A DNA stretch of 64,000 nt, taken from positions 88,316-152,315 of the forward strand of contig NZ_FMVQ01000008.1 in NCBI RefSeq assembly GCF_900102495.1. Direction: 5' to 3'. The translations under genes and the position numbers were made by a program. This DNA comes from Nitrosospira sp. Nl5. Lineage in GTDB: Bacteria > Pseudomonadota > Gammaproteobacteria > Burkholderiales > Nitrosomonadaceae. The notes beneath the pieces are model-generated. The model saw nothing but the letters and a program-made list of their open reading frames with translations, was not told where the DNA came from and ran no database searches. Positions 10,332 to 21,426 of this stretch are shown piece by piece. Every line of letters begins with the position of its first letter. Positions within the stretch are counted from its first letter, which is position 1.

Positions 10332-11780
10332 ATGTTGAACTTGAGCCTCAAGCAACTTTCTGCGCTGCTCGCGGCGAGAAAGATCTCCAGCGCTGAATTG
10401 ACCGGTGAGTTTCTCAAGCGGACACGCACGCTGAATCCGGACTACAACGCTTTCATTACCATCGATGAAGAAACAAGTCTGGCTCAGGCGCGCGCCGCAG
10501 ATATGCTATTGGCATCAGGACGGGCACGCCCGTTGACTGGTATTCCTGTCGCCCAGAAGGATATTTTTTGTACCAAGGGATGGCATACCACTTGCGGGTC
10601 GAAGATGCTGTCGAACTTCATTTCGCCTTACGATGCCGATGTGGTTGAGCGTTTCAATGCTGCTGGGGCGGTCAATATCGGCAAGACCAACATGGACGAG
10701 TTTGCCATGGGGTCAAGCAACGAAACCTCTTTTTACGGGCCGGTAAAAAATCCGTGGGATACCGCGGCCGTACCCGGCGGCAGTTCAGGTGGCTCCGCTT
10801 GTGCGGTCGCCGCACGCATGGCTCCTGCCGCAACCGGCACCGATACCGGCGGTTCAATTCGCCAACCGGCGGCGCTGTGCGGCATTTCAGGAATCAAGCC
10901 CACGTACGGGCTGGTATCGCGCTACGGCATGATCGCATTTGCGTCCAGTCTCGACCAGGGAGGGGCAATGGCGAAATCAGCGGAAGATCTCGCATTGATG
11001 CTGAATGTCATGGCAGGCTTCGATGAGCGCGATTCCACCAGCCTGCAACGTGAGCCTGAAGACTATACTCGCAACCTCGAAAAGCCGCTGGAGGGGCTGC
11101 GTATCGGGCTGCCCAAGGAATATTTTGTCAAGGAAATAAGCGGTGACGTGGCACGTGCGGTGGAAGGGGCCATCGCGGAATACCGCAAGCTTGGTGCAAA
11201 AACAGTGGAGGTGTCGCTACCTACTACGAAACTTTCCGTTCCTGTTTATTACGTACTGGCTCCAGCGGAAGCATCGAGCAATCTCTCCCGTTTCGATGGC
11301 GTGCGTTACGGCTACCGCGCGTCTGAATATATCGACCTCAACGACATGTACCGGAAAAGCCGTGCCCTCGGATTTGGCCCGGAGGTGAAGCGCCGCATTC
11401 TGATTGGCACTTACGTGCTGTCGCACGGGTATTACGACGCGTACTACATTCAGGCGCAGAAACTGCGCCGGCTGATAGCGGAGGATTTTGCCGAGGTATT
11501 CAAGCAATGCGACATCATCATGGGACCGACTTCGCCCACCGTTGCATTCGATCTTGGAGAGAGAAGCAGCGATCCGGTGCAGATGTATCTATCCGACGCT
11601 TACACCATCGCGGTCAACCTGGCCGGGCTGCCAGGGATGTCCATTCCGGCCGGCTTTGGCGACAAGAACAGGCCCGTGGGATTGCACATTGTCGGCAATT
11701 ATTTTGCGGAAGCGCAAATGCTGAATGTGGCGCATCAATACCAGCACGTAACAGACTGGCATGTCCGGATGCCCAATTAA
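10332..11780 (+). CDS. gatA: Asp-tRNA(Asn)/Glu-tRNA(Gln) amidotransferase subunit A
   Basis: Glutaminase subunit of GatCAB, which liberates ammonia from glutamine and channels it to GatB. It belongs to the amidase-signature family. With the start at ATG 10332 (MLNLSLKQL) the Ser-cisSer-Lys triad falls at Lys76, Ser151 and Ser175 ([33 protein letters not shown]), with the 75- and 24-residue spacings usual for GatA. The length from this start is 482. An ATG seven codons further upstream lacks family support. Confidence 0.97.
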   Translation: MLNLSLKQLSALLAARKISSAELTGEFLKRTRTLNPDYNAFITIDEETSLAQARAADMLLASGRARPLTGIPVAQKDIFCTKGWHTTCGSKMLSNFISPYDADVVERFNAAGAVNIGKTNMDEFAMGSSNETSFYGPVKNPWDTAAVPGGSSGGSACAVAARMAPAATGTDTGGSIRQPAALCGISGIKPTYGLVSRYGMIAFASSLDQGGAMAKSAEDLALMLNVMAGFDERDSTSLQREPEDYTRNLEKPLEGLRIGLPKEYFVKEISGDVARAVEGAIAEYRKLGAKTVEVSLPTTKLSVPVYYVLAPAEASSNLSRFDGVRYGYRASEYIDLNDMYRKSRALGFGPEVKRRILIGTYVLSHGYYDAYYIQAQKLRRLIAEDFAEVFKQCDIIMGPTSPTVAFDLGERSSDPVQMYLSDAYTIAVNLAGLPGMSIPAGFGDKNRPVGLHIVGNYFAEAQMLNVAHQYQHVTDWHVRMPN

Positions 11781-11886
11781 ACGGCAGGCCTGTGCTGCCC
11801 AACATTCGGGACATGGATATCCAATGATTATTTTTATTTTCTCAGCGCGTCCGGGATAAAGCTCGGGACAACAAAAGGTTCGCGAA

Positions 11887-13389
11887 ATGCAATGGGAAAT
11901 TGTTATCGGTCTTGAGGTGCATACGCAGCTCTCGACCCAGTCAAAAATATTTTCCGGCGCCTCGATCGCGTTTGGCGCCGCGCCCAATTCTGAGGCTTGC
12001 GCCGTCGATCTCGCGTTGCCCGGGGTATTGCCGGTATTGAATCGCGGCGCGGTGGAGCGGGCAATCAAGCTTGGTCTGGCGGTGGGCGGCAAAATTAATC
12101 CGCTTTCAATTTTTGCGCGTAAGAATTATTTCTATCCCGATCTGCCAAAAGGTTATCAGATCAGCCAGTACGAATTGCCGGTGATCGAGGGTGGCAGTGT
12201 CAAGATTCAGGTCGGCCGGGATGGAAACGAGCAGGAGAAAACCATACGCCTTACCCGAGCTCACCTCGAGGAAGATGCGGGCAAGTCACTGCATGAGGAT
12301 TTTCATGGCATGACCGGCATCGATCTGAACCGCGCCGGTACGCCTCTGCTCGAGATCGTTTCCGAGCCGGACTTGCGCAGTAGCGCGGAAGCGGTAGCCT
12401 ATGCCAAAACGTTGCATTCTCTGGTGCGCTGGATTGGTATCTGCGATGGCAACATGCAGGAAGGCTCCTTTCGCTGCGACGCCAACATCTCGGTACGCCC
12501 CCACGGATCAGACAGGCTTGGCACCCGTTGTGAAATAAAGAATCTCAATTCGTTCCGCTTTCTTGAGAAGGCGATTGATTATGAGGCCAGACGGCAGATC
12601 GAAATCCTTGAAGATGGCGGAACCATACATCAGCAAACCAGGCTCTACGATTCGGACAGGGATGAAACCCGTGCCATGCGCAGCAAGGAAGATGCGCAGG
12701 ATTATCGCTACTTTCCCGATCCGGATTTGCTGCCGCTTGAAATCACGGAGAGCTGGATCGCGGAGATTCAGGGATCGCTCCCAGAGTTGCCGCAGCGAAT
12801 GCGCGAGCGTCTTGAGCGTGACTATGGGCTTTCCGGCTACGACGCAACCACTCTGACAGCCGACCGGGAAATTGCGGAATACTATGAAGCGGTGGTTGAT
12901 AAACTTCCATCCGACCCGAAGCTTTGCGCAAACTGGGTGATGGGCGAGATCTTCAGTTATCTCAATAACGAAGGAAAATTTTTCGATAGCTGTCCGTTGT
13001 CCCCGCTACAGCTTGCGCAACTTCTCATGCGCATCAAAGATGGAACGATTTCCGGAAAGATTGCCAAGGAGGTGCTCAGGCAGATGTGGTTGCAGGCCAG
13101 CTCGGCCAAGGTGGATGTGTCGACATGGAAGAGCCGGGACTCACGGTTCGATGAGAACCTCGCTGACCGGATTATCGAGTCACAGGGATTGAAGCAGATC
13201 TCCGATTCAGGCGAACTGGAAAAATTGATTGACGAGGTGGTTGCCGCCAACTCGAAATCCGTTGAAGAATTCAAGGCTGGCAAGGAGAAAGCCTTTAATT
13301 CCCTCGTCGGTCAAGTAATGAAGGCCGCCAAAGGCAAGGCCAATCCGGCGCAGGTGAATGACATATTGAGGAAAAAGCTGCTGGAATGA
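11887..13389 (+). CDS. gatB: Asp-tRNA(Asn)/Glu-tRNA(Gln) amidotransferase subunit B
   Basis: tRNA-binding kinase/transamidase subunit of GatCAB. The 500 residues include the N-terminal [13 protein letters not shown], the [16 protein letters not shown] segment, HLEEDAGKS, the [17 protein letters not shown] motif and the C-terminal YqeY-like tRNA-binding tail ending [15 protein letters not shown]...[10 protein letters not shown]. It is 106 bases downstream of gatA, with no terminator seen between them. Confidence 0.97.
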   Translation: MQWEIVIGLEVHTQLSTQSKIFSGASIAFGAAPNSEACAVDLALPGVLPVLNRGAVERAIKLGLAVGGKINPLSIFARKNYFYPDLPKGYQISQYELPVIEGGSVKIQVGRDGNEQEKTIRLTRAHLEEDAGKSLHEDFHGMTGIDLNRAGTPLLEIVSEPDLRSSAEAVAYAKTLHSLVRWIGICDGNMQEGSFRCDANISVRPHGSDRLGTRCEIKNLNSFRFLEKAIDYEARRQIEILEDGGTIHQQTRLYDSDRDETRAMRSKEDAQDYRYFPDPDLLPLEITESWIAEIQGSLPELPQRMRERLERDYGLSGYDATTLTADREIAEYYEAVVDKLPSDPKLCANWVMGEIFSYLNNEGKFFDSCPLSPLQLAQLLMRIKDGTISGKIAKEVLRQMWLQASSAKVDVSTWKSRDSRFDENLADRIIESQGLKQISDSGELEKLIDEVVAANSKSVEEFKAGKEKAFNSLVGQVMKAAKGKANPAQVNDILRKKLLE

Positions 13390-13447
13390 GATGGAATTCA
13401 GAACTATCCTACTCAGAAATAGGATGCTCTTTTTACCCATGGCGCAG

Positions 13448-15604
13448 TCAGGAATGTCCTTCGGTCGGAGCCGTGGCTGCCACAGAGGTATCCCCTTGCT
13501 CATGCTGGCCCGCCTCTTCCCGGGCGGCATCTTCCTGACGCCCCAGAAGCCGCAGCGCAGCAGCGGTGACTCGCTCGGCGGTAAAGCCGAATCGTTTCAT
13601 GGTTTCTTCTCCCGGAGCAGAGGCCCCGAACCGGTCGATGCCAATGATGGTTCCTTCTTCTCCCGCAAATCGTTCCCATCCGAGCGTTGCACCGGCTTCC
13701 ACTGTGACGCGCTTACGCACGGCCGCAGGCAGCACCTGCTCGCGATAGGCGCTTTCCTGCTCGGCAAACAACTTCCAGCTCGGCAGGCTGACCACGCGAA
13801 CGCGGATACCCAGATCTCTCAACCGGGCTTGCGCTTTGACGCATAATTCGACCTCGGAGCCGGTTCCAATCAGCAGTACCTGAGGGTTGCCACCCTCGCC
13901 CTCCGAAAGAATATATCCCCCTCTCGCCACTCCCGCATCTTGTGCGCGAGAGCGGTCCAGGATGGAAATGTTCTGGCGCGTTAACGCTAATAGCGTAGCC
14001 GAATTCCTCTTTACCGCAACTGCCCATGCCTCTGCGGCTTCGTTCGCGTCGGCTGGCCGAATAACAGTCAGACCGGGAATCGCCCGCAGGCCGGCCAACT
14101 GCCCAATCGGCTGGTGCGTCGGCCCATCCTCGCCCAAAGCAATGCTATCGTGCGTGAAGACGTAAATTACCCGCAGGCCCATCAGTGCTCCCAAGCGTAT
14201 CGCTGGCTTCATGTAATCGGAGAACACGAGGAACGTCGCACTGAAGGGAAGTACGCCACCATGCGCAGCCATGCCATTGACGGCAGCGCCCATTGCATGC
14301 TCCCGAACGCCGAAAGCAATATTGCGGCCCGCGTAACTCCACATACCGCCGACCGCTCCGGCGGTGGCTGGCGTTCCATCCGACGGCTGAAAATCCCCCC
14401 GCTCTTTCAAAGCCGTATTGGTAGAGGGGTTCAAATCGGCCGAACCACCAATAATATTTGGAATGTGCTGCGCGAGCGCGTTCAAAGCTTGCCCCGCCGC
14501 CACGCGTGTCGAGACTGGCTTGTCGCTGGGTTTCCATTGTGGCAGCTGCGCCGCATCTGGAGACACCTGGCCGCCCATCACCTGGTCCCATTCGGCAGCT
14601 TCCGCGGGAAAGACTGTCCGGTAAGCGTCGAGGCGCTGCTGCCATTCCTGCTGTGCCTTTGCTCCGCGCTCGACCGCTTGCCGAAAGTGCGTCACCGCCT
14701 CGGGCGGAAGGAAGAAAGAGTTGGTCGTCGACCACCCCAGTGCCTTTTTGGCGGCTGCTACTTCTTCTTCGCCGAGGGGAGACCCGTGGGCATGGAACGT
14801 GTCCTGTTTATGAGGACTGCCATAACCGATATGCGTCCGTACCAGCAGCAATGATGGGCGGTTCTTCTCGGCCTGTGCCTCCCGCAGAGCGGCATCCACG
14901 TCGTCCGTGTTGTTTCCGTCCGGTACGATACGGGTATGCCACCCGTATGCCTCAAATCGCTGGGCGATGTCTTCGGTAAATGTAAGCTCGGTTGCGCCGG
15001 CGAGCGAGATATGATTTTGATCATAAAGATAGATCAGCTTGCCCAGGCGAAGATGTCCGGCGAGGGACGCGGCTTCCGCAGCAACCCCTTCCATCAGATC
15101 GCCATCCGAAACAAGCGCATAAGTGTAATGATCCATCAGGTTATGATCAGGACGGTTATATCGAGCGGCCAGCCATGCTTCGGCGATGGCCATGCCTACA
15201 CCGTTGCCAAAGCCTTGCCCGAGGGGACCGGTTGTAACCTCGACTCCAGGCGTATGCCCTCGCTCGGGATGGCCCGGGGTACGGCTGCCCCATTGGCGAA
15301 AATGTTTAATCTCGTCCAGCGGCAGATCGTAGCCGGTAAGATGCAGCAGGCTGTATAGGAGCATGGAGCCGTGTCCGGCGGATAGCACGAAGCGGTCGCG
15401 ATCCGGCCATAATGGATCCCGGGGGTTGTAACGGAGGAAGCGCGTCCAGAGAACATAGGCCATCGACGCCGCACCCATGGGTAAACCAGGGTGTCCCGAG
15501 TTGGCCTTCTGGACCGCATCCATCGACAGCACGCGTATAGTGTTGATGCACAAATCGTCCAGGTCCTTGCCTGCTTTTGCTAGACTGCTGCTTTTGTTCG
15601 CCAT
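13448..15604 (-). CDS. tkt: Transketolase
   Basis: Thiamine-diphosphate enzyme of the non-oxidative pentose phosphate pathway and, in an autotroph, the Calvin cycle. It has the N-terminal [12 protein letters not shown], the ThDP/metal motif [29 protein letters not shown] and RPADANEA. The body matches the usual length of about 665-690, but a further roughly 30-residue tail rich in Glu, Gln, Ala and Gly follows the normal end near LRLLGRQ, giving 718 residues. The tail looks disordered and is unusual. No cbb genes adjoin it here. Confidence 0.96.
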   Translation of the reverse strand: MANKSSSLAKAGKDLDDLCINTIRVLSMDAVQKANSGHPGLPMGAASMAYVLWTRFLRYNPRDPLWPDRDRFVLSAGHGSMLLYSLLHLTGYDLPLDEIKHFRQWGSRTPGHPERGHTPGVEVTTGPLGQGFGNGVGMAIAEAWLAARYNRPDHNLMDHYTYALVSDGDLMEGVAAEAASLAGHLRLGKLIYLYDQNHISLAGATELTFTEDIAQRFEAYGWHTRIVPDGNNTDDVDAALREAQAEKNRPSLLLVRTHIGYGSPHKQDTFHAHGSPLGEEEVAAAKKALGWSTTNSFFLPPEAVTHFRQAVERGAKAQQEWQQRLDAYRTVFPAEAAEWDQVMGGQVSPDAAQLPQWKPSDKPVSTRVAAGQALNALAQHIPNIIGGSADLNPSTNTALKERGDFQPSDGTPATAGAVGGMWSYAGRNIAFGVREHAMGAAVNGMAAHGGVLPFSATFLVFSDYMKPAIRLGALMGLRVIYVFTHDSIALGEDGPTHQPIGQLAGLRAIPGLTVIRPADANEAAEAWAVAVKRNSATLLALTRQNISILDRSRAQDAGVARGGYILSEGEGGNPQVLLIGTGSEVELCVKAQARLRDLGIRVRVVSLPSWKLFAEQESAYREQVLPAAVRKRVTVEAGATLGWERFAGEEGTIIGIDRFGASAPGEETMKRFGFTAERVTAAALRLLGRQEDAAREEAGQHEQGDTSVAATAPTEGHS

Positions 15605-15934
15605 ATTGCTATCTTCATCTGCGGCTGGAGTATCAGTATCTCCTGTTCCAGCTCGATGAGCCGCTTTTCTTCAAGCTAAAACAAATAAGGTCAAGAAGGG
15701 TAAGGCCCGTACCTTTATCGAATCGCTATTTATTTTTATGATTTTGGCTGCTGCCTTGAGATGCCGCTTCTCACCGCGGATGTTTAGAAAGCCTGAATGA
15801 CCTACCCAGGAAATTCCGCCATTAAATTTAATGCGGAATGAGAATATAGTTTAAGAGGGTATATGGTTTTGATCTGTACGGTGGCACACCATCGTTTGCG
15901 CATCGCGATTTGGCTCTTAACCTTCGCGGCATGG
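15605..15934. other. Intergenic region between tkt and the pteridine reductase gene
   Basis: This 330-base stretch is non-coding as far as I can see. It must hold the tkt promoter near 15610-15800 and the end of the 15935-16675 transcript. The only clear structure is the AT-core palindrome at 15813-15839, listed separately. I see no sigma-54 match: the TGGCAC near 15882 has no TTGC at the correct spacing. Confidence 0.6.
15813..15839. repeat. Near-perfect AT-core palindrome
   Basis: Arms ATTCCGC(C)ATTAAA and TTTAATGCGGAAT are exact reverse complements apart from one extra C at position 15819 or 15820, giving 13-bp arms with no loop. This symmetry is typical of a dimeric regulator site, or of an mRNA hairpin at the end of the downstream-facing transcript. 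There is no T tract. The binding factor is unknown. Confidence 0.5.
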
Positions 15935-16675
15935 TCATAAATTTATGCTGCGTCCGCCATCCACCGCAATAATCTGACCGGTGATATATGGCGCATGCGC
16001 GATCAAAAAAAGCACTGTTCTGGCAATGTCATCCGGGTCGCCCGCGCGTTTCAAGGGAGTTTTGTCGATAATGCGCCGTTGCAACGTTTCATCCGTCCAC
16101 TCACCTTGCTCAGGCCATAAAATGGGCCCCGGAGAGATGCCGTTAACCCGGACTTCCGGTGCGAGATCCAGCGCCAGCGAGCGGGTAAGCGAAGCCAAGC
16201 CGCCTTTTGCCGAGTTGTATACCACGTATTTTTTCAGCGGCCACTCGGCGTGGATGTCGACGATATTCACGATGCAGCCATGCCGTTTCCTGAGCTGTGG
16301 TGCTGCCGCCTGGGACAGGAACAGCGGGGCTTTCAGATTGCTGCCGATAAGATTATCCCAAGTCTTCTCTGTAATCTCTCCCAGCGGAGTGGGAAAAAAG
16401 CTGGAAGCATTATTGACGAGGGCATCGAGTTGTCCGAAATGCTTCATGGTTTCGTCAATCAGGTCTGGTAGTAGCCCGGTATCGAACAAGTCGGCTTGAA
16501 CCAACGCCACTGATCCGGGACGAATTTGATTAAGTTCAGCCTGTAATGTGCGTGCATTCTCCACCGACGTTCGATAATGCACGACCAGGTTTGCGCCCCG
16601 GGCATGCAGCCGGCGGCAAGTAGCTGCACCCAGACGTTTGGCCCCACCGGTGACAAGTACTACTTTCCCTTGCAT
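15935..16675 (-). CDS. Pteridine reductase (PTR1/FolM-type short-chain dehydrogenase)
   Basis: NADPH-dependent SDR, 246 residues, predicted to reduce dihydropteridines or dihydrofolate. Two features separate it from ordinary SDRs. The cofactor loop TGGAKRLG (9-16) fits the pteridine-reductase TGxxxRxG form. The catalytic triad is Asp140-Tyr153-Lys157 (VNIVDIH, YNSAK) with Asp in place of the usual Ser, spaced as in Leishmania PTR1 (D181-Y194-K198). The C-terminus IAVDGGRSINL is standard. It diverges from the MidA-type methyltransferase gene. The physiological substrate is inferred. Confidence 0.82.
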   Translation of the reverse strand: MQGKVVLVTGGAKRLGAATCRRLHARGANLVVHYRTSVENARTLQAELNQIRPGSVALVQADLFDTGLLPDLIDETMKHFGQLDALVNNASSFFPTPLGEITEKTWDNLIGSNLKAPLFLSQAAAPQLRKRHGCIVNIVDIHAEWPLKKYVVYNSAKGGLASLTRSLALDLAPEVRVNGISPGPILWPEQGEWTDETLQRRIIDKTPLKRAGDPDDIARTVLFLIAHAPYITGQIIAVDGGRSINL

Positions 16676-16731
16676 GGCTATCTCCCCTACACTTGCGCTT
16701 TCGTCAGTTTCTACAATTTACCATAGAGCCG

Positions 16732-17916
16732 ATGCCGTCACTACCCACACCAAGCGAAGCGGCTTTCCAGCATAGCCGCGCCGTGCTGGAGCTGATTCGC
16801 GCCGAGATTGCCGCGGCGGGCGGCTGGATTTCGTTTGCGCGGTACATGGAACTGGCACTTTACACCCCGGGCATGGGTTATTACAGTGGCGGCGCGGCCA
16901 AATTTGGCGGTGCCGGAGATTTTGTCACCGCGCCTGAAATTTCTTCACTATTCGGCATGGCTGTGGCACGGCAGGCGGCCCAGGTGCTGCAATTGATGGA
17001 CGGAGGCGGTGGGGATATTCTGGAATTTGGTGCGGGCACCGGGAAACTTGCGCTCGATTTGCTGCTTGAACTGGAAAAACTCGGCAGCTTGCCAGAACAG
17101 TATTTTATCCTTGAAGTCAGTGCAGAGCTGCAACAGCGGCAACGGCAGTTATTTGAAAGGTTTGCGCCGCATCTCTCGGCGCAGGTAATCTGGCTTGAAC
17201 ATTTTCCCGCCAAATTCAAGGGGCTGATGCTTGCCAACGAGGTACTCGACGCGATGCCGGTGCATCTGGTGATGTGGCGTGATGCCGGTTTGTTCGAGCG
17301 CGGTGTAGCGTGGGGGGGCGATAACTTCAGCTGGAGCGAGCGAGCGCTCACGGAAGGAGAGCTTTACGAGGCTGCATGCCAGTTAACGCCTCCGATTGAT
17401 CCTGACAGCGGCGCTGCTGGCGCCTACGTCAGCGAAATCAGTCTTGTTGCAAGGGGCTTCATGCGCAGTCTCGCGCGCATTTTGCAACAGGGCGCGGTAG
17501 TGCTGATCGATTATGGTTTCGGGCGGAGCGAGTATTATCATTCCCAGCGCAATCGTGGGACATTGATGTGCCATTATCGTCACCATGCCCACGCCGACCC
17601 GTTTTATCTGCCGGGCTTGCAGGATATTACCAGTCATGTGGATTTCACTGCCGTTGCGAACGCCGCGACCGCTGCGGGATTGGAGTTGTTGGGTTATACC
17701 ACTCAGGCGAATTTCCTCATCAACTGCAGAATAACCGAAACCTTGGCGCGAACGTCAGTAGACAGCACAAAGGAGTATTTGCCGCTGGCGAACCAGTTGC
17801 AAAAGCTGACGAGCCCCGCTGAAATGGGTGAGTTGTTCAAAGTGATTGCTGTCGGCAGGAACATTTTCCAACCTCTTACCGGGTTCATCCGTGGAGATAA
17901 AAGCCGAATGTTGTAA
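16732..17916 (+). CDS. MidA/NDUFAF7-family SAM-dependent methyltransferase (DUF185)
   Basis: Class I methyltransferase of the MidA family. The mitochondrial homologue methylates an arginine of complex I, while the bacterial substrate is not established. Seen here are ISFARYMELALYTPGMGYYS, FVTAPEISSLFG, the SAM-binding ILEFGAGTGKLALDLL, NEVLDAMPVHLV and VLIDYGFGRSEYYH. I choose ATG 16732 (MPSLPTPSEAAF), which gives 394 residues. A TTG at 16693 would add 13 residues without homology support. It is divergent from the pteridine reductase gene. Confidence 0.88.
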   Translation: MPSLPTPSEAAFQHSRAVLELIRAEIAAAGGWISFARYMELALYTPGMGYYSGGAAKFGGAGDFVTAPEISSLFGMAVARQAAQVLQLMDGGGGDILEFGAGTGKLALDLLLELEKLGSLPEQYFILEVSAELQQRQRQLFERFAPHLSAQVIWLEHFPAKFKGLMLANEVLDAMPVHLVMWRDAGLFERGVAWGGDNFSWSERALTEGELYEAACQLTPPIDPDSGAAGAYVSEISLVARGFMRSLARILQQGAVVLIDYGFGRSEYYHSQRNRGTLMCHYRHHAHADPFYLPGLQDITSHVDFTAVANAATAAGLELLGYTTQANFLINCRITETLARTSVDSTKEYLPLANQLQKLTSPAEMGELFKVIAVGRNIFQPLTGFIRGDKSRML

Positions 17917-18090
17917 AACCCCACCATTCAATACTGTCATGGATCGGGTGGCAGCGGGATACGAAATAGCGGTGATCTTGCCGCTTCGCAAACTGGACAA
18001 ACCGCCCAGATCGCAACGCTGACGTGCTATGATTGGATGGCTCGCTAAACAGGGCGAGCGTTCCAAATCGAGGTGCGGGAGAGTGATGTC

Positions 18091-18525
18091 ATGGCGACTG
18101 TAAAGCAATTACTGGAAGGCAAAGGATTTGAAGTTGCAAGCATCGAGCCGGATAAGTCCGTATACGACGCCATGCAATTGATGGCCGCAAAGAACATTGG
18201 CGCATTGCTGGTGCTGCAAGATGGAAAACTGGCCGGTATCTTTACGGAAAGAGATTATTCGCGCAAGGCATACCTGCTGGATAAGTCCGCGAAAGATATT
18301 CGCGTAAGAGAAATCATGACTCCGCAAGTGGCATATGTCAGTCCCGATTATACGGCTGAAGATTGCATGGCATTGGTTACCGAGATGCGGGTACGCCATT
18401 TGCCTGTGCTGGAAAACAATGAGGTGGTCGGCATTGTTTCCATTGGCGACCTGGTTAAAGATGCCATTTCCGGGCAGCAATTCATCATTCATCAGCTCGA
18501 ACGTTACATACACGGGATCCGCTAA
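18091..18525 (+). CDS. CBS-domain protein (paired CBS)
   Basis: Small cytosolic protein of 144 residues made of two CBS motifs, at about residues 10-62 and 74-128 (REIMTPQVAYVSPDYTAEDCM, HLPVLENNEVVGIVSIGDLV). Such Bateman modules bind adenine nucleotides and act as energy sensors. No effector domain is attached, so the partner is unknown. The ATG at 18091 has a GGGAG about 9 nt upstream, which makes it better than the GTG at 18073. Confidence 0.88.
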   Translation: MATVKQLLEGKGFEVASIEPDKSVYDAMQLMAAKNIGALLVLQDGKLAGIFTERDYSRKAYLLDKSAKDIRVREIMTPQVAYVSPDYTAEDCMALVTEMRVRHLPVLENNEVVGIVSIGDLVKDAISGQQFIIHQLERYIHGIR

Positions 18526-18568
18526 TCGACATGACGTCGGGATTGCCCTTTACGACATAGCTGGGTAA

Positions 18569-19192
18569 TTATTCACCCGCAGCAAGTGACCAAAGCCCCA
18601 TCAGGACGAACGAAGCGGCCGCGAACCACCGCATCCACCTCATGTTGATACGGTCGGCGAGTGCCTTGCCGATCCAGACCGCCGGTATGTTCGCGAGCAC
18701 CATCCCGAACGTGGTTCCTAACACAACCAGCACCAGCGCATCGTAGCGCGCCGCCAGCGCCACAGTGGCAAACTGTGTCTTGTCTCCCATTTCCGCCACG
18801 AAGAAAGCGACCAGCGTGGTGACAAACACGCCAGCACTAAAAATGCGCGGATTTCCGTCGAGTGTATCGGGCTTCAGCGCCCACAAGCCGAAACCGATGA
18901 ATGACAGTCCGACGATCCAGGTGAGAGCTTGCGGCGAAATCAGGCTTGCCAGCCAGGCACCGATGGAGGCCGCCAGCGCGTGATTAAGTATCGTGGCGGC
19001 AAAAATACCTGCCATGATGGGATAGGGCCGCCGTAGTTTGGCCGCCAGCACAAATGAAAGAAGCTGAGTCTTGTCGCCGATTTCAGCGAGAGCGACCAGC
19101 AGGGTGGATGTGAAAAAGGCTTCCAAGGTGGGGGCGATGCAAAAGAGCGGAGAATTGTAACGTGATTTCTCTGTCCAATACTCTTCTTCCAT
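18569..19192 (-). CDS. GDT1/TMEM165-family (UPF0016) cation exporter, MneA-like
   Basis: Inner-membrane exporter, probably of manganese by analogy with characterised bacterial MneA proteins. It has two homologous halves, each with the family motif E-x-G-D-K-T (E37-T42 and E134-T139), and about six membrane helices over 207 residues. The first 22 residues precede the usual N-terminus (xLEAFFTSTLLVALAEIGDKT), so a TTG start there is also possible. I looked for a yybP-ykoY manganese riboswitch upstream and did not see one. Confidence 0.87.
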   Translation of the reverse strand: MEEEYWTEKSRYNSPLFCIAPTLEAFFTSTLLVALAEIGDKTQLLSFVLAAKLRRPYPIMAGIFAATILNHALAASIGAWLASLISPQALTWIVGLSFIGFGLWALKPDTLDGNPRIFSAGVFVTTLVAFFVAEMGDKTQFATVALAARYDALVLVVLGTTFGMVLANIPAVWIGKALADRINMRWMRWFAAASFVLMGLWSLAAGE

Positions 19193-19307
19193 TCAGATGA
19201 TTTCAATGATCAAAGCCCAAACTGCCTGTAAGCAATTCGAGGGGACGCTGGAGCGGATTGTGATTAATCCTGAATTTTCAGGGAAGTTTTCATCGGCACC
19301 CCTACCC

Positions 19308-20746
19308 ATGGCCTTTTTCTTTCGGCGGAGACGATCATAAAACCTTCTGATCTTCCGCCTGATGTTTCCTCCGATTGGCTAGCCGCCGAAGCTAACCGCT
19401 GCGTTGCGTGTGGCCTTTGCCTGCCGCATTGCCCTACATATCGCATCACGTTATCAGAGGCCGATTCACCTCGCGGGCGCATCGCCCTGATGAGCGGGGT
19501 TGCGGGAGGACGTATCCCCATGAATGCACGTTTTGCATTGCATATGGACCGGTGTCTCACTTGCCGCGCCTGTGAGGCGGCCTGTCCGAGCCACGTAAAT
19601 TTCGGGCAATTGATAGACGGGACTCGCGCCAGGATGCTGGCATCCGCTCCTCCTCTCCTGGAGGGGAAAATAATGCGGGAATCCTGGTTTCGTCGCGTGC
19701 TGGAGCGTGAGTTAATCGCCAAACCAGCACGTCTGGATGCGTTTCGTCCGTTCTTGCGTTTTTACCAGAGAAGCGGAATGCAGGAATTGGTGCGTAAATC
19801 CGGCTTACTGGGTAAAACAAAGCTCGCCTTGCTGGAGGCGCAGTTGCCACGCGTCGATATGCCCTGCTCTTTTTCCGCTGAAACAGGAACAGGTGTGGCC
19901 AAATCATGGCAAGCAATTTATCCTTCAATTGGCAAACCGCGCGGCGAGGTCGGTCTGTTTCTTGGGTGTGTGGCGCGGCTGACGGATGCCGCTACGCTTA
20001 ATGCCGGAATATTCGTGCTCAACCGCCTGGGTTATACGGTACATGTGCCACCGATGCAAACTTGTTGCGGCGCCCTGCACCAACATGGTGGAGATAGCCA
20101 CATGGCGGCACAGCTGGCACATCAGAATATGAATGCGTTTGACGGGTTGAATTTGTCCGCGGTGATAAGCATGGCATCGGGTTGTGGCGCGCAATTGGCT
20201 GAATACCCTTCTCCCCCCCTATCACAATCGTTAAGACAGTCTCCGGGAAGATCTGTCCCGGGGCAGCCGGAAGCGGGTGCCGATCTTTCCGGCGAGTGGC
20301 TGAAGGGTGCTCAAGCTCGCAATTTTTCCACCAAGGTGATGGATATCAGCGCATTTCTCGCGGCGGCTGATGGATGGGATGACGTACAGCTTGCACCGTT
20401 GCCTCGCAAAATAGCGATACATGAACCATGCAGTCTGCGGAACGCGTTACGCGGTACCGCCCATCCTTATACATTGCTATCGCGCATTCCCGGCTCACAG
20501 GTTGTGCCTCTTGCCGGGAATGATCAATGCTGTGGAGCGGCCGGAACATATTTTCTCGACCAGCCGGAGATGGCAAAGGCACTGCTGCATGACAAGACGG
20601 CTGCATGCGATGCGAGTGGCGCGCACTACCTCGCCACATCCAATATCGGTTGCGCCATGCATATTGCCAGTGCTTTACGCACAGCAGCGTCGGAGACCGA
20701 AGTGCTGCATCCGGTAACGCTATTGGCGCGGCAGATGGGTATATAA
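19308..20746 (+). CDS. glcF: GlcF-like glycolate oxidase iron-sulfur subunit, 5' end anomalous
   Basis: Two-cluster ferredoxin-like electron-transfer protein of the GlcF family, with C-terminal CCG domains ([21 protein letters not shown]). The second 4Fe-4S motif [14 protein letters not shown] follows the ATG at 19490. The first, [16 protein letters not shown], is encoded in the same frame upstream of it, as is the conserved SPRGRIALM. That frame is open back to 19274 but has no ATG, GTG or TTG. An ATG at 19308 lies one frame away, and one extra T in the T5 run at 19313-19317 would join it ([11 protein letters not shown]...). The start is therefore uncertain: sequence error, frameshift mutation or rare start codon. 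No glcD or glcE is adjacent. Confidence 0.8.
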
Positions 20747-20777
20747 TGCAAGTATCTCGTTTTGCCAGAGAACTCTT

Positions 20778-21404
20778 ATGCCAAATATCGATAAATTCAT
20801 CATCGGCTTCGATCACGCGCTGCGTACGTTGTTGACGCCGGCACAAACCTTGCGTCCTGTTCCCGGAACCGAACTGCCGGAAATCGAATTGAATGATTCG
20901 GAAAAAAGCGAATCTACCGCCCTGATGCGCGTCAATCATGTCGGCGAAATTTGTGCACAAGCGCTATACCAGGGGCAGGCGCTTACCGCGCGTAATACGG
21001 AGGTGCAGCATACCCTCACCCAAGCCGCACGTGAGGAAACCGAACATCTTGCCTGGACCGAGCGGCGTATCGCGGAATTAAGCGGGCGTAAAAGCCTGCT
21101 GAATCCCCTTTGGTATGGCGGCTCCTTTGCTATTGGCGCATTGGCCGGCATGCTCGGCGATAAATGGAACCTCGGATTTCTGGCGGAAACCGAACGCCAG
21201 GTGGAAGTCCATCTGGCTGGACACTTGAAGCGGTTACCGCGTCAAGACCGGAAAAGCCGTGCCATCGTCGCACAGATGCAGGTGGATGAAGCGGGCCATG
21301 CGACAGCGGCCATGTCCCACGGCGGCGCGGAATTGCCGGTGCCCGTGAAGCTGGCAATGAAATTGGGATCAAAAGTCATGACAAAAACCGCGTATTGGGT
21401 TTGA
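20778..21404 (+). CDS. coq7: Coq7-type demethoxyubiquinone hydroxylase
   Basis: Di-iron monooxygenase hydroxylating the ubiquinone precursor ring at C6, a membrane-associated step in aerobic ubiquinone synthesis. It is 208 residues. The ferritin-like ligands are visible: Glu57 (NHVGEICA), Glu87-x-x-His90 (EETEH), Glu139, and Glu171-x-x-His174 (DEAGHA). The hydrophobic loop [14 protein letters not shown] fits membrane association. It starts 31 bases after the GlcF-like gene on the same strand. Confidence 0.95.
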   Translation: MPNIDKFIIGFDHALRTLLTPAQTLRPVPGTELPEIELNDSEKSESTALMRVNHVGEICAQALYQGQALTARNTEVQHTLTQAAREETEHLAWTERRIAELSGRKSLLNPLWYGGSFAIGALAGMLGDKWNLGFLAETERQVEVHLAGHLKRLPRQDRKSRAIVAQMQVDEAGHATAAMSHGGAELPVPVKLAMKLGSKVMTKTAYWV

Positions 21405-21426
21405 CCAGGGGGATTTGACGAAAAGC

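Noticed and set aside
15880..15902. Sigma-54 promoter near TGGCAC on the plus strand
   Set aside because: The following TTGC is eight bases away instead of five, so the -24/-12 spacing is wrong, and no plus-strand gene follows nearby.
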